DNA of 64,000 nt from the NCBI GenBank assembly GCA_036001245.1, contig DASYUL010000061.1, positions 1 through 64,000 of the forward strand. Reading direction: 5' to 3'. The position numbers and the translations under genes were made by a program. This document shows, piece after piece, positions 50,263 to 57,555 of the stretch (its first letter is position 1; every line of letters begins with the position of its first letter). Under the pieces are notes generated by a model. It had not been told where the DNA came from. It made no database searches and was given only the letters and a program-made list of their open reading frames with translations. This stretch comes from Gp7-AA6 sp036001245. Lineage in GTDB: Bacteria; Acidobacteriota; Thermoanaerobaculia; UBA5066; Gp7-AA6.

Positions 50263-51603
50263 ATGACTACGACTACCCGGACCGAACTGTCGCCGAAAGA
50301 CGTTCTCGATGTCCTTTCCCGTCACATTCTCGTCGACGGCTACCACGTCGTCATGGACCTGGAGAGGAGCCGCGGCTCCTATCTCTACGACTCCCGCAGC
50401 AAGCGGATGCTCCTCGATTTCTTCACCAACTTCGCCACGTATCCGGTGGGCTACAACCATCCGAAGACGGCGGACCCCGAGTACCGGGAAAGAATTCTTC
50501 TCGCCGGGCTCAACAAGCCGACCAACAGCGACACGTACACGACCCTCTACGCGGAGTTCGTCGAGACCTTTTCGACGCTCGCGGTACCGGCGACCCATAC
50601 GGGGCATCTCTTCTTCGTCGAGGGCGGCTCACTCGCCGTCGAGAACGCTCTGAAGGCCGCCTTCGACTGGAAGGTTCGGAAAAACCTCGCGCGCGGAGAC
50701 TCCCTCGAGCGCGGCCGGCAGATCCTCCACTTCCGCCACGCGTTCCACGGGCGCTCCGGCTACGCGATCTCGATGACGAATACCGCGGACCCGCGGAAGA
50801 CCCAGTACTTTCCGAAGTTCGAGTGGCCGCGGCTCACCTGCCCGAAGCTGTCCTTCCCCGTGACAGCGGACGTCCTCTCCGAGGTCGCCGCGGCGGAAGA
50901 CCGCGTCGAGCAGGAGATCCGCGAGGCGTGCGCGCGGTTCCCCGACGACATCGCGGCGCTGATCATCGAGCCCATCCAGGGTGAAGGCGGCGACAACCAT
51001 TTCCGGCCGGAGCTGTTCTCCCGGCTGCGCCGTCTCGCCGACGAGCTCGAGTTCCTGCTCATCTTCGACGAGGTCCAGACCGGCGTCGGCCTGACGGGGA
51101 CGATGTGGGCCTGGCAGCAGTTCGGCGTCGAGCCGGACCTCTTCTGCTACGGAAAGAAAACGCAGGTCTGCGGCTTTGCCTCGAACGGCCGAATCGACGA
51201 CGTGGACAACGTCTTCAAGGTTTCCTCGCGGATCAACTCCACGTGGGGCGGGAACCTGGTGGACATGGTCCGTTGCGCGAAGTACCTCGAGATCATCGCC
51301 GAGGAGAACCTGACCGAGAAGGCGCGCATCGTTGGTGATCATCTGACGGCTCGCCTGCGGGAACTGGCGCAGGAGGTTCCGGTGATCTCGAACGTGCGCG
51401 GCCGGGGACTCTTCGTCGCCTTCGACCTGCCGGACAAGGAGAGCCGTGACCGGACACAAGCGGCCTGCCTCGAGAACGGTCTGATCACGCTCGCCTCCGG
51501 CGCCTCCGCCATCCGATTCCGCCCCGCGCTGAACCTCTCGCGCGAAGAGGCGGACGAAGGCGTGCGGAAGCTGCGTCGCGCGGTCCAGTCGGTCCAGAGC
51601 TAG
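50263..51603 (+). CDS. lat: L-lysine 6-transaminase
   Basis: 446 residues, class III PLP aminotransferase. It has VVMDLERSRGSYLYD near the start, FFVEGGSLAVENALKAAFDW, the IIEPIQGEGGDNHF and FDEVQTGVGLTGTMW motifs, and PLP lysine in YGKKTQVCGF (Lys298/299). These are characteristic of lysine epsilon-aminotransferase, which yields 2-aminoadipate semialdehyde. No aminoadipate-semialdehyde dehydrogenase or beta-lactam genes are near, so lysine catabolism is more likely than antibiotic synthesis. The ATG is about 10 nt after a TATCTT hexamer. Confidence 0.93.
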   Translation: MTTTTRTELSPKDVLDVLSRHILVDGYHVVMDLERSRGSYLYDSRSKRMLLDFFTNFATYPVGYNHPKTADPEYRERILLAGLNKPTNSDTYTTLYAEFVETFSTLAVPATHTGHLFFVEGGSLAVENALKAAFDWKVRKNLARGDSLERGRQILHFRHAFHGRSGYAISMTNTADPRKTQYFPKFEWPRLTCPKLSFPVTADVLSEVAAAEDRVEQEIREACARFPDDIAALIIEPIQGEGGDNHFRPELFSRLRRLADELEFLLIFDEVQTGVGLTGTMWAWQQFGVEPDLFCYGKKTQVCGFASNGRIDDVDNVFKVSSRINSTWGGNLVDMVRCAKYLEIIAEENLTEKARIVGDHLTARLRELAQEVPVISNVRGRGLFVAFDLPDKESRDRTQAACLENGLITLASGASAIRFRPALNLSREEADEGVRKLRRAVQSVQS

Positions 51604-51692
51604 AGCTCCGTCGCCGCCGGGCGTCCCCTCCGGGTGACGCATTTTATTCACCGAGCGGGCTGGCACGGGGCCGATCCTGCACTGAGGCCCCG

Positions 51693-51785
51693 GGGGTCAG
51701 GTCTCCACTTGCCCCTTTGCTTCGCAAAGTGGCAAGGCCGTCCGAGCTCGACGGCCGCCGTGGTGATCAGTGAAGACCTGACCCC
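51693..51785. repeat. Compound palindromic repeat between convergent genes
   Basis: Outer arms GGGGTCAGGTCT (51693-51704) and AGACCTGACCCC (51774-51785) are perfect. Inside are two further hairpins: CTTTGC-ttc-GCAAAG, itself flanked by CTTGCC/GGCAAG, and GGCCGTC-cgagctc-GACGGCC. It is a REP-like cruciform between the lat stop and the stop of the convergent dehydrogenase gene. Confidence 0.8.
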
Positions 51786-51789
51786 ACTC

Positions 51790-53847
51790 TCATTTCTTGC
51801 CCTTCCTGTACGTCGCCGTGTAAGTCGCCGGCGCGGTGGGGGTCGCCACCGAGTGCGTGGCCGCGCCCCCATCGGACCAGCTGACGAAGCTGTACGGGGG
51901 CTGCCGCGTTGGAGCGGCGAGACTGAGCTGCCACCCCGCCCACGACGTGATCGTCGTCGGCCCGGTGACACTGGTCCCGTTGACCGTCAGGTTCAGTCCG
52001 GCCGGGTTCGTCGCCAGCGTGACCGCCACCGTCCGCGGCTGGATGTTGCGGTTCGCCGTTCCCGAGAGCCCCCCGGAGTCCCTCGCGGTCAGGGAGATCT
52101 CGAGGTAGCTGTTCGTCGTCGCGGCGAGGTTTTCCGGCGCCGGCGCGGTGAACGTGAGGTTGTTTCCGGTTCCCGAGAACCACGGGTGCGTATGGGTCAT
52201 GTGGTGCAGCAGAACGGTCCACTGGAGCGTCGCTGGACTGATCGTTCCGTCCTGCGCATCGGTGGCGCTTCCGGTCAGCGTGATCGTCTGTCCGACGGAA
52301 AACGTCGAGCCCGCGGACGGCGACGAAATGACGGGCGAGGGTGGTGTGTTGCCCGAAAAGATCGCGACCGTGACCGGCGCCGAGGTTGCGTTCTTGGAAT
52401 CGCGGACCGTGAGCGACGCCGTGTAGTTCCCGGCCGAGTACGGGTGAGACGTCGTCGGGATCATGGTCGTCGCGGTCTGACCGTCGCCGAAGTTCCACAG
52501 CCAGGTCAGTTGATCGCCATCGGGGTCGCTCGACCCGCTGCCGTTGAAATTGACGGTGAGCGGAGCGGGTCCGCTCGTCGGCGACGCCGTCATCGAAGCC
52601 GTCGGAACGCCGTTGGTCGCGGTGAAGTAGATGCGCCGCACCTGTCCTCCGCCCGCGTACGTCGTGTAATAGAGCGCCTGACCGCCTGCGCGCGGTCCGA
52701 AGAGAAGGTGCACGGCGCTCGAGCCGCCGAGACCGGTCGCGAAGTCCGTCGACACGTAGCCGGGCCCGCTCGATTGCAGCCGGAAAATCTTTCCGCAGAC
52801 GTAGTCGGCGAAGAGGTAGTCCCCGTCGTAGTCCGCCGGCCAGACGCCCTGGGGGACGAACGCCGCGCCCGTGATCGAGGCGCAGCCGGTCGTACGGCCG
52901 TAGTCGTAGATCGGGTTGGTCATGCCGACGGGAGGCGGACCGCAGTTGCTCGTCGAGCCGGTCGCGCAGTGGCCTTCGCGGACGTTCCAGCCGTAGTCCG
53001 CACCGGCCTGCCCGAGATCGATCTCTTCCCACGTGTCCTGGCCGACGTCGTTGATGAAGAATCGAGTGCCAGCGGCATTCGGGTCGAACCCGATCCGGAA
53101 AGGGTTGCGCAGGCCCCACGCAAAGGTCTCCCGGCACTTGTTGCCCGCGGTCGTGCCGCCGGTGAAGCGGCAGTCGGCCGTGCCGGCGCCGGTGAACGGG
53201 TTGTCCGACGGGATGGCCCCGTCGCGCGTGATCCGGAGGATCTTTCCGACGAGGCTGTGCTGGTCCCGGGAGGCGTCGTTCGATCCCGCGCATCCGCCGC
53301 CGGCGTAGTCGCATCCGCCGTCGCCGACGCTCACGTAGAGATAGCCGTCCTTGCCGAACTGAACGTCCCCGGCATTGTGGTTGCCGGCCGTGGACGGGAT
53401 GTTGTCGATCAGGACGGTACCGCCCGATGCCACGTTCGACGACGAGAGCGTGTAGCGCGAGACCCGGTTGACGCAGGTCCCGGTCCGGTTGAACGTGTAG
53501 TACACGTAGATGAAGTTGTTGTTCGGCGTGGCGAAGCTCGGATCGACGGCGACGCCGAGAAGTCCGCGTTCGGAATTGGAGCAAGTGGTCGCAGTGAGGT
53601 CCAGCGCGGCCGTCGCCTGGAGCACGCCGCCCTGATACACCCGCAGCTGACCCGGCTGCGTCGTGATCAGGAGACGGCCGTCCGGAGTGAAAGCGAGCGC
53701 CGTCGGCGAACCGACGCTCGCGACGAGCTCGTCGGTGAACCCGGGAGGCAGGGTGATGGCGTACAGGGCCGGCGCGAGGATCGAAACGATCGCACAGAGC
53801 AGGGCGGCTTGCCGCATCGAGATGGGGCGGGGAGAAGACACACGCAT
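51790..53847 (-). CDS. Secreted PQQ-type aldose (sugar) dehydrogenase with PKD domain
   Basis: 685 residues. Signal peptide around residues 10-30 (RQAALLCAIVSILAPALYA). The six-bladed propeller of glucose/sorbosone dehydrogenases runs to ~residue 420: FTPDGRLLITTQPGQLRVY, GLLGVAVDPSFA, and NHNAGDVQFGKDGYLYVSVG with GDGG metal-site residues, then NDVGQDTWEEI. A PKD domain follows (~425-510, TWLWNFGDGQTATT). The last ~170 residues are Ig/bacterial-repeat-like. It would oxidise sugars outside the cytoplasm if PQQ is available; no pqq genes are seen. The ATG has GGAGG ten bases upstream. Confidence 0.9.
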   Translation of the reverse strand: MRVSSPRPISMRQAALLCAIVSILAPALYAITLPPGFTDELVASVGSPTALAFTPDGRLLITTQPGQLRVYQGGVLQATAALDLTATTCSNSERGLLGVAVDPSFATPNNNFIYVYYTFNRTGTCVNRVSRYTLSSSNVASGGTVLIDNIPSTAGNHNAGDVQFGKDGYLYVSVGDGGCDYAGGGCAGSNDASRDQHSLVGKILRITRDGAIPSDNPFTGAGTADCRFTGGTTAGNKCRETFAWGLRNPFRIGFDPNAAGTRFFINDVGQDTWEEIDLGQAGADYGWNVREGHCATGSTSNCGPPPVGMTNPIYDYGRTTGCASITGAAFVPQGVWPADYDGDYLFADYVCGKIFRLQSSGPGYVSTDFATGLGGSSAVHLLFGPRAGGQALYYTTYAGGGQVRRIYFTATNGVPTASMTASPTSGPAPLTVNFNGSGSSDPDGDQLTWLWNFGDGQTATTMIPTTSHPYSAGNYTASLTVRDSKNATSAPVTVAIFSGNTPPSPVISSPSAGSTFSVGQTITLTGSATDAQDGTISPATLQWTVLLHHMTHTHPWFSGTGNNLTFTAPAPENLAATTNSYLEISLTARDSGGLSGTANRNIQPRTVAVTLATNPAGLNLTVNGTSVTGPTTITSWAGWQLSLAAPTRQPPYSFVSWSDGGAATHSVATPTAPATYTATYRKGKK

Positions 53848-53959
53848 CGGGATACCTCCGGTAATTTATGAACGGTCTGACCGGCAGCAAATTCGGTGCC
53901 CGGCAGGACGGGTGTGCCCGACGCGCGCTCGTGTTATTCTATTGATCAACTCTTCTGGA

Positions 53960-54793
53960 ATGAAAGCGATGCGTCAATCAGGTCGGGTGGCCGGTCTGCT
54001 CCTGCTCGGGGCGGCGCTCGCGTGCGCGCGCAAGCCGGCGTCCATCCAGGTCTCTCCCCACAAGGTCGTCCTGTACGGGATCGATCGAAGCCAGCGGCTC
54101 ACCGCTCGAGTGCTCGACCGGAAGGGGGAGCCGCTCGACGAGATGAAGCCCGCCTGGTCCTCTTCGACGCAGGACGTCGCCACGGTGGACGAGGCGGGCC
54201 GCGTCGTGTCGAAGGGAGAGGGCAAGGCGATGATCGCGGTCAAGGTCGGCGAGCTCTCCGTCCAGGTTCCCGTGGAAGTCGTCGATGCCGCGACGATCGA
54301 CGTCGTGCCGGCGCGGGCGACCCTCGCGGGGCCTCCCGGGACGACATACCCCGTGAGCGCCGTGGTGAAGAGCTCGAAAAATCAGCCGATCGCCCTTCGG
54401 CCGACGTGGACGTCGTCCAACCCGAAGATCGTGACGGTCTCTCCCGAAGGCGTCATCACGTCGGTCGCGAACGGAGCGGCGATGGTGACCGCGCACGTCG
54501 GTGAGCTCCAGGGCGTCTCCGAGGTTTCGGTGCTCGTCCATGACATCGCGCGGCTGGACGTCCGTCCCGCAACGGCTCTGGTGCGGGTCGGCGACTCGCA
54601 GAAGTTTCAGGTCATCGCCTACGGCCCGGATGGCGGCCGGCTCGAAAACGCGATTGCCCGCTTTCACTCCTCGAATCCGGCGGTCGCCACGATCGACGGC
54701 GACGGCGTCGCTGTGGGAGTCGCGGCGGGGACCGCCACGATTCGCGTAGACCTCGCCGGTCAGGCCGCGGAGGCGACGCTCATCGTCAACTGA
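53960..54793 (+). CDS. Lipoprotein with three Big2-like Ig domains
   Basis: 277 residues from ATG 53960 (a second ATG three codons on is possible). Signal VAGLLLLGAALAC with a Cys at about residue 22 suggests a lipoprotein. Three repeats of ~80 residues follow, each with the Big2 cadence: QDVATVDEAGRVVSKGEGKA, NPKIVTVSPEGVITSVANGA, NPAVATIDGDGVAVGVAAGT. Such domains bind ligands or space cell-surface proteins. It is divergent from the sugar dehydrogenase gene (112-nt gap containing TATTCT). No catalytic domain. Confidence 0.86.
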   Translation: MKAMRQSGRVAGLLLLGAALACARKPASIQVSPHKVVLYGIDRSQRLTARVLDRKGEPLDEMKPAWSSSTQDVATVDEAGRVVSKGEGKAMIAVKVGELSVQVPVEVVDAATIDVVPARATLAGPPGTTYPVSAVVKSSKNQPIALRPTWTSSNPKIVTVSPEGVITSVANGAAMVTAHVGELQGVSEVSVLVHDIARLDVRPATALVRVGDSQKFQVIAYGPDGGRLENAIARFHSSNPAVATIDGDGVAVGVAAGTATIRVDLAGQAAEATLIVN

Positions 54794-54841
54794 GGACGGG
54801 AGCGCGGTCGCCGGTAGCGGGTCGCGCATCCGATCTCTTCC

Positions 54842-54876
54842 TTCCGGTTCCCAGCTCCCGGCTTCCGGCTTACGAT
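54842..54876. repeat. Degenerate 7-bp tandem array upstream of the MEMO gene
   Basis: Units ttccggt, tcccagc, tcccggc, ttccggc, ttacgat. The last unit contains TACGAT, which sits six bases before the GTG start at 54883 and may serve as its -10 element. Confidence 0.6.
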
Positions 54877-54882
54877 TGGCTT

Positions 54883-55689
54883 GTGTCCATTCGCCAGCCG
54901 GCAGTCGCCGGTTCGTTCTACGAGGACAGGCCCGAGAAGCTCGAGCGCGACGTCCGCCGCCTCGTTCCGCCGGACCTCCGACCCGAGCCCGCAATCGGCG
55001 CGATCGTTCCCCACGCCGGCTACGTGTACTCCGGCCCCGTTGCGGGCGCGGTTTACGGCCGGCTGCGCCTGCCGCCGGTGGCCGTGATCCTCTGCCCGAA
55101 CCACACGGGCCGGGGCGCGGGCGGGGCGCTCGACCCGTCGGAGAGCTGGCGCACTCCCATCGGAGACGTTCCGTTCGCGCGGCGTCTCGCCGACCGGATT
55201 CTCGAGGGCGCTCCGAGTCTCGAACCGGACGCGGAAGCCCACCGGCGCGAACACTCCCTGGAGGTGCAGCTCCCCTTTCTCCGCCTCCTCCGGCCGGACG
55301 TCGAGATCGTCCCGATCTGTCTCGGCGAGGTTTCCCTGCCGCTCTGCCGCGAGGTGGGCGAGGCGATCGCAGATGTCGTCCGGCAGGAAGAGGAGCGTCC
55401 GATTCTGCTCGCCTCGTCCGACATGAACCATTACGAGTCCCGGCAGGTTGGACGCGCGAAGGACGATCTCGCGCTGGCGCAGATCGAGGCGCTCGACGCC
55501 GAAGGGCTCTTTCAGACGGTGCTCACGAAGTCGATCTCGATGTGCGGGTTTCTTCCCGCCACGGCGCTCCTGTTCGCCGCGCGGGCGCTCGGAGCGCGCC
55601 GCGCCGAGGTCGTTTCTCGAAGAGACAGCGGTGACGAGACCGGCGACGACTCGTCGGTCGTCGGCTACGCAGGAGTGGTGATCACGTGA
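54883..55689 (+). CDS. amrB: MEMO1/AmmeMemoRadiSam system protein B
   Basis: 268 residues from GTG 54883. It has RQPAVAGSFYEDRPEKLERDV, IVPHAGYVYSGPVAGAVY with the conserved His, and CPNHTGRG, then REHSLEVQLPFL and LASSDMNHYES. These match the MEMO fold, related to extradiol dioxygenases, where the His residues bind metal. The protein usually works with an AMMECR1 protein and a radical SAM partner, neither of which is adjacent. The next gene starts inside its stop codon, so it is cotranscribed with a UspA. Confidence 0.92.
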   Translation: MSIRQPAVAGSFYEDRPEKLERDVRRLVPPDLRPEPAIGAIVPHAGYVYSGPVAGAVYGRLRLPPVAVILCPNHTGRGAGGALDPSESWRTPIGDVPFARRLADRILEGAPSLEPDAEAHRREHSLEVQLPFLRLLRPDVEIVPICLGEVSLPLCREVGEAIADVVRQEEERPILLASSDMNHYESRQVGRAKDDLALAQIEALDAEGLFQTVLTKSISMCGFLPATALLFAARALGARRAEVVSRRDSGDETGDDSSVVGYAGVVIT

Positions 55690-56522
55690 CGTTTTCTCGA
55701 ATCGCAGTCGGTCTCGACGGGTCTCCGCACGCGGAGACCGCTCTCTCCCATTCGCTCCGGATCGCGCGCGCCACGGGAGCGCTCGTGCGCGGCATCCACG
55801 TCGTCGATCGGTCGATGCTCGACGGGGTGATCGTCGCGGACCTGTCCGGCTCGGTGGGGTTCCAGCCGTTTCTGAACCTCTCGGGCGAGCTTCACGACGC
55901 GCTCGTCTCGGCCGGCGGCGCGATCCTCGCCGCGTTCGAGGATCGCGCAAAGGAGGCGGGCGTGGCCTTCGAGCCGGTCCTCCGAGAGGGCAACGTCTCA
56001 CAGATCCTCGAGGAAGAGGCGCAGATGTCGGACCTCGCGGCGGTCGGATCGCGCGGCGCCAACGCGGCTCACCGGCGGGACCTGGTCGGGCGGCACGCCG
56101 ACGCGATGGCGAGGAGAATGCCGGCGCCGCTTCTCGTCGCGCCGGAGGAGTACCGCGACTTCGAGCAGCCGCTGCTCGCCTGGGACGGCTCACCGAAGTC
56201 GCGGAAGGCGCTCGTCCTGGCGGCGGAGCTCGCCGCTCTCTTCGAGCTGCCGGTCCGCGTCGTGGTCGCGTCCAACGACGCGGAGGAGGGGCACGCCCTT
56301 CTCGCCGAGGCGGAGGAGGAACTGCGCTACCGGCACGTCAAGGTGTCGAGCGTGCTCCGGGCGGACCACCCCGACGACGCGATCTTCGCGGAGATCGCCG
56401 CGGGCGCGGACCTCGTCGCCATGGGCGCGCACGGCCACGGCCGGGTCGTCGAGCTCGTGCTGGGCTCGACGACGGACCGGGTGCTGCGCGCCGCGACCGT
56501 TCCGGTGCTGCTCGCTTCGTAG
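55686..56522 (+). CDS. Tandem-domain universal stress protein
   Basis: 278 residues from GTG 55686 overlapping the previous stop (GTGA). Two UspA domains: residues 1-150 (RIAVGLDGSPHAETALSHSL) and ~155-278 (PLLAWDGSPKSRKALVLAAE). The second keeps the nucleotide-binding G-x2-G-x9-G-S/T motif (GAHGHGRVVELVLGSTTDRV). In the first it is altered (VGSRGANAAHRRDLVG). It is probably an ATP-binding stress regulator. Directly followed by a cluster of palindromic repeats. Confidence 0.9.
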   Translation: MTFSRIAVGLDGSPHAETALSHSLRIARATGALVRGIHVVDRSMLDGVIVADLSGSVGFQPFLNLSGELHDALVSAGGAILAAFEDRAKEAGVAFEPVLREGNVSQILEEEAQMSDLAAVGSRGANAAHRRDLVGRHADAMARRMPAPLLVAPEEYRDFEQPLLAWDGSPKSRKALVLAAELAALFELPVRVVVASNDAEEGHALLAEAEEELRYRHVKVSSVLRADHPDDAIFAEIAAGADLVAMGAHGHGRVVELVLGSTTDRVLRAATVPVLLAS

Positions 56523-56525
56523 ATG

Positions 56526-56742
56526 CCGCGGGGACAGGTCCTGCGGACCTGCACCCGCCACCTTATCTCGCGTGGGGACAGGTCCTGCGGACCCGCACCC
56601 GCCACCTTTATCTCGCGGGGAGAGACCCCTGCGGGATCTGTCCGGCGGGCGTGGACTGCGGCGGGTGCAGACCCCTGCGGGATCTGTCCCCGCGGACGTG
56701 GACTGCGGCGGGTGCAGACCCCTGCGGGATCTGTCCCCGCGA
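56526..56742. repeat. Cluster of five palindromic repeats, two inverted and three direct
   Basis: Two copies in reverse orientation (about 56526-56564 and 56569-56612) are followed by a shortened direct copy (about 56618-56652) and two full direct copies (about 56657-56696 and 56704-56742). Direct copies read ggcgggtgcagacccctgcg then ggatctgtccccgcg. Reverse copies carry a different but self-complementary core (CAGGTCC-gca-GGACCTG). The same family occurs at 20675-20758. No gene lies in the 226 nt. Confidence 0.85.
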
Positions 56743-56748
56743 CTTTCT

Positions 56749-57555
56749 CTAAATCTCCGCGTCCGAGAACAGCCCCGACGCGACCCGGACGATCTCGGCG
56801 GCGACCGCGGGAGTGCCGGCCACGACGTTGCCGCGCTCCCAGTGCGCCGCGGTTCCGTCGAAATCGGACGTCCGACCGCCCGCCTCCTCGATCAAAAGGG
56901 AGCCGGCCGCGATGTCCCAGATCGAGAGCTTGAACTCGAAGAAACCGTCGAAGACACCGGCGGCGACGTTCGCCAGGTCGAGGGCCGCCGATCCCGCGCG
57001 GCGGATCCCGCGCGCGCGCAGAAAGAGCTCGCGAAACAGTGCGAGGTAGAGATCGATCCGATCCTTCGAACGGAACGGAAACCCGGTCGCGAGAAACGCG
57101 CCGTCCAGGCTTTCCGCGCCCGTGACGCTCAGGCGTTCGCCGTTGCGGAAGGCGCCGCTGCCGCGCTCGGCGGAGTAGAGCTCGGCGCGCAGCGGATCCC
57201 AGATCGCGCCGGCGACGATCTCGCCCCCCTCGCGAGCGGCGACCGAGACGCACCAGAACGGGAATCCCGCGATGAAGTTCGTCGTGCCGTCGAGCGGGTC
57301 CACGATCCAGGTGCGCGACTCGCCGCCGGCGCCCCGGCGTCCCCCCTCTTCTCCGAGGAAGCCGTCGTTCGGATACCGATCGTGAATCCGCGAGACGATC
57401 ACCTCCTCGCTCTCCTTGTCCGCGCGGGTGACGAAGTCGTTCGCTCTCTTCTCGGACACCGACCCCCGGGGCAGGCTCCTCCAGTACCGCTCGATCACGT
57501 CCCCGCCGGCACGGGCGGCCTCGACGGCCGCTTCGACGAGCGAGCTCCCGCTCAC
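56749..57555 (-). CDS. Inositol monophosphatase family protein (SuhB-like)
   Basis: 268 residues from GTG 57555, overlapping the glycosidase stop (GTGA). Metal-binding motifs are complete: FLGEEGG, WIVDPLDGTTNFIAGFP and LSIWDIAAGSLLIEEAGG. It dephosphorylates inositol 1-phosphate or related sugar phosphates; 3'-phosphoadenosine-type substrates are also known in the family. It is the last gene of the operon pyrR-pyrB-pyrC-glycosidase-this gene. The stop is followed after a few bases by the repeat cluster, which probably marks the transcript end. Confidence 0.91.
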   Translation of the reverse strand: MSGSSLVEAAVEAARAGGDVIERYWRSLPRGSVSEKRANDFVTRADKESEEVIVSRIHDRYPNDGFLGEEGGRRGAGGESRTWIVDPLDGTTNFIAGFPFWCVSVAAREGGEIVAGAIWDPLRAELYSAERGSGAFRNGERLSVTGAESLDGAFLATGFPFRSKDRIDLYLALFRELFLRARGIRRAGSAALDLANVAAGVFDGFFEFKLSIWDIAAGSLLIEEAGGRTSDFDGTAAHWERGNVVAGTPAVAAEIVRVASGLFSDAEI

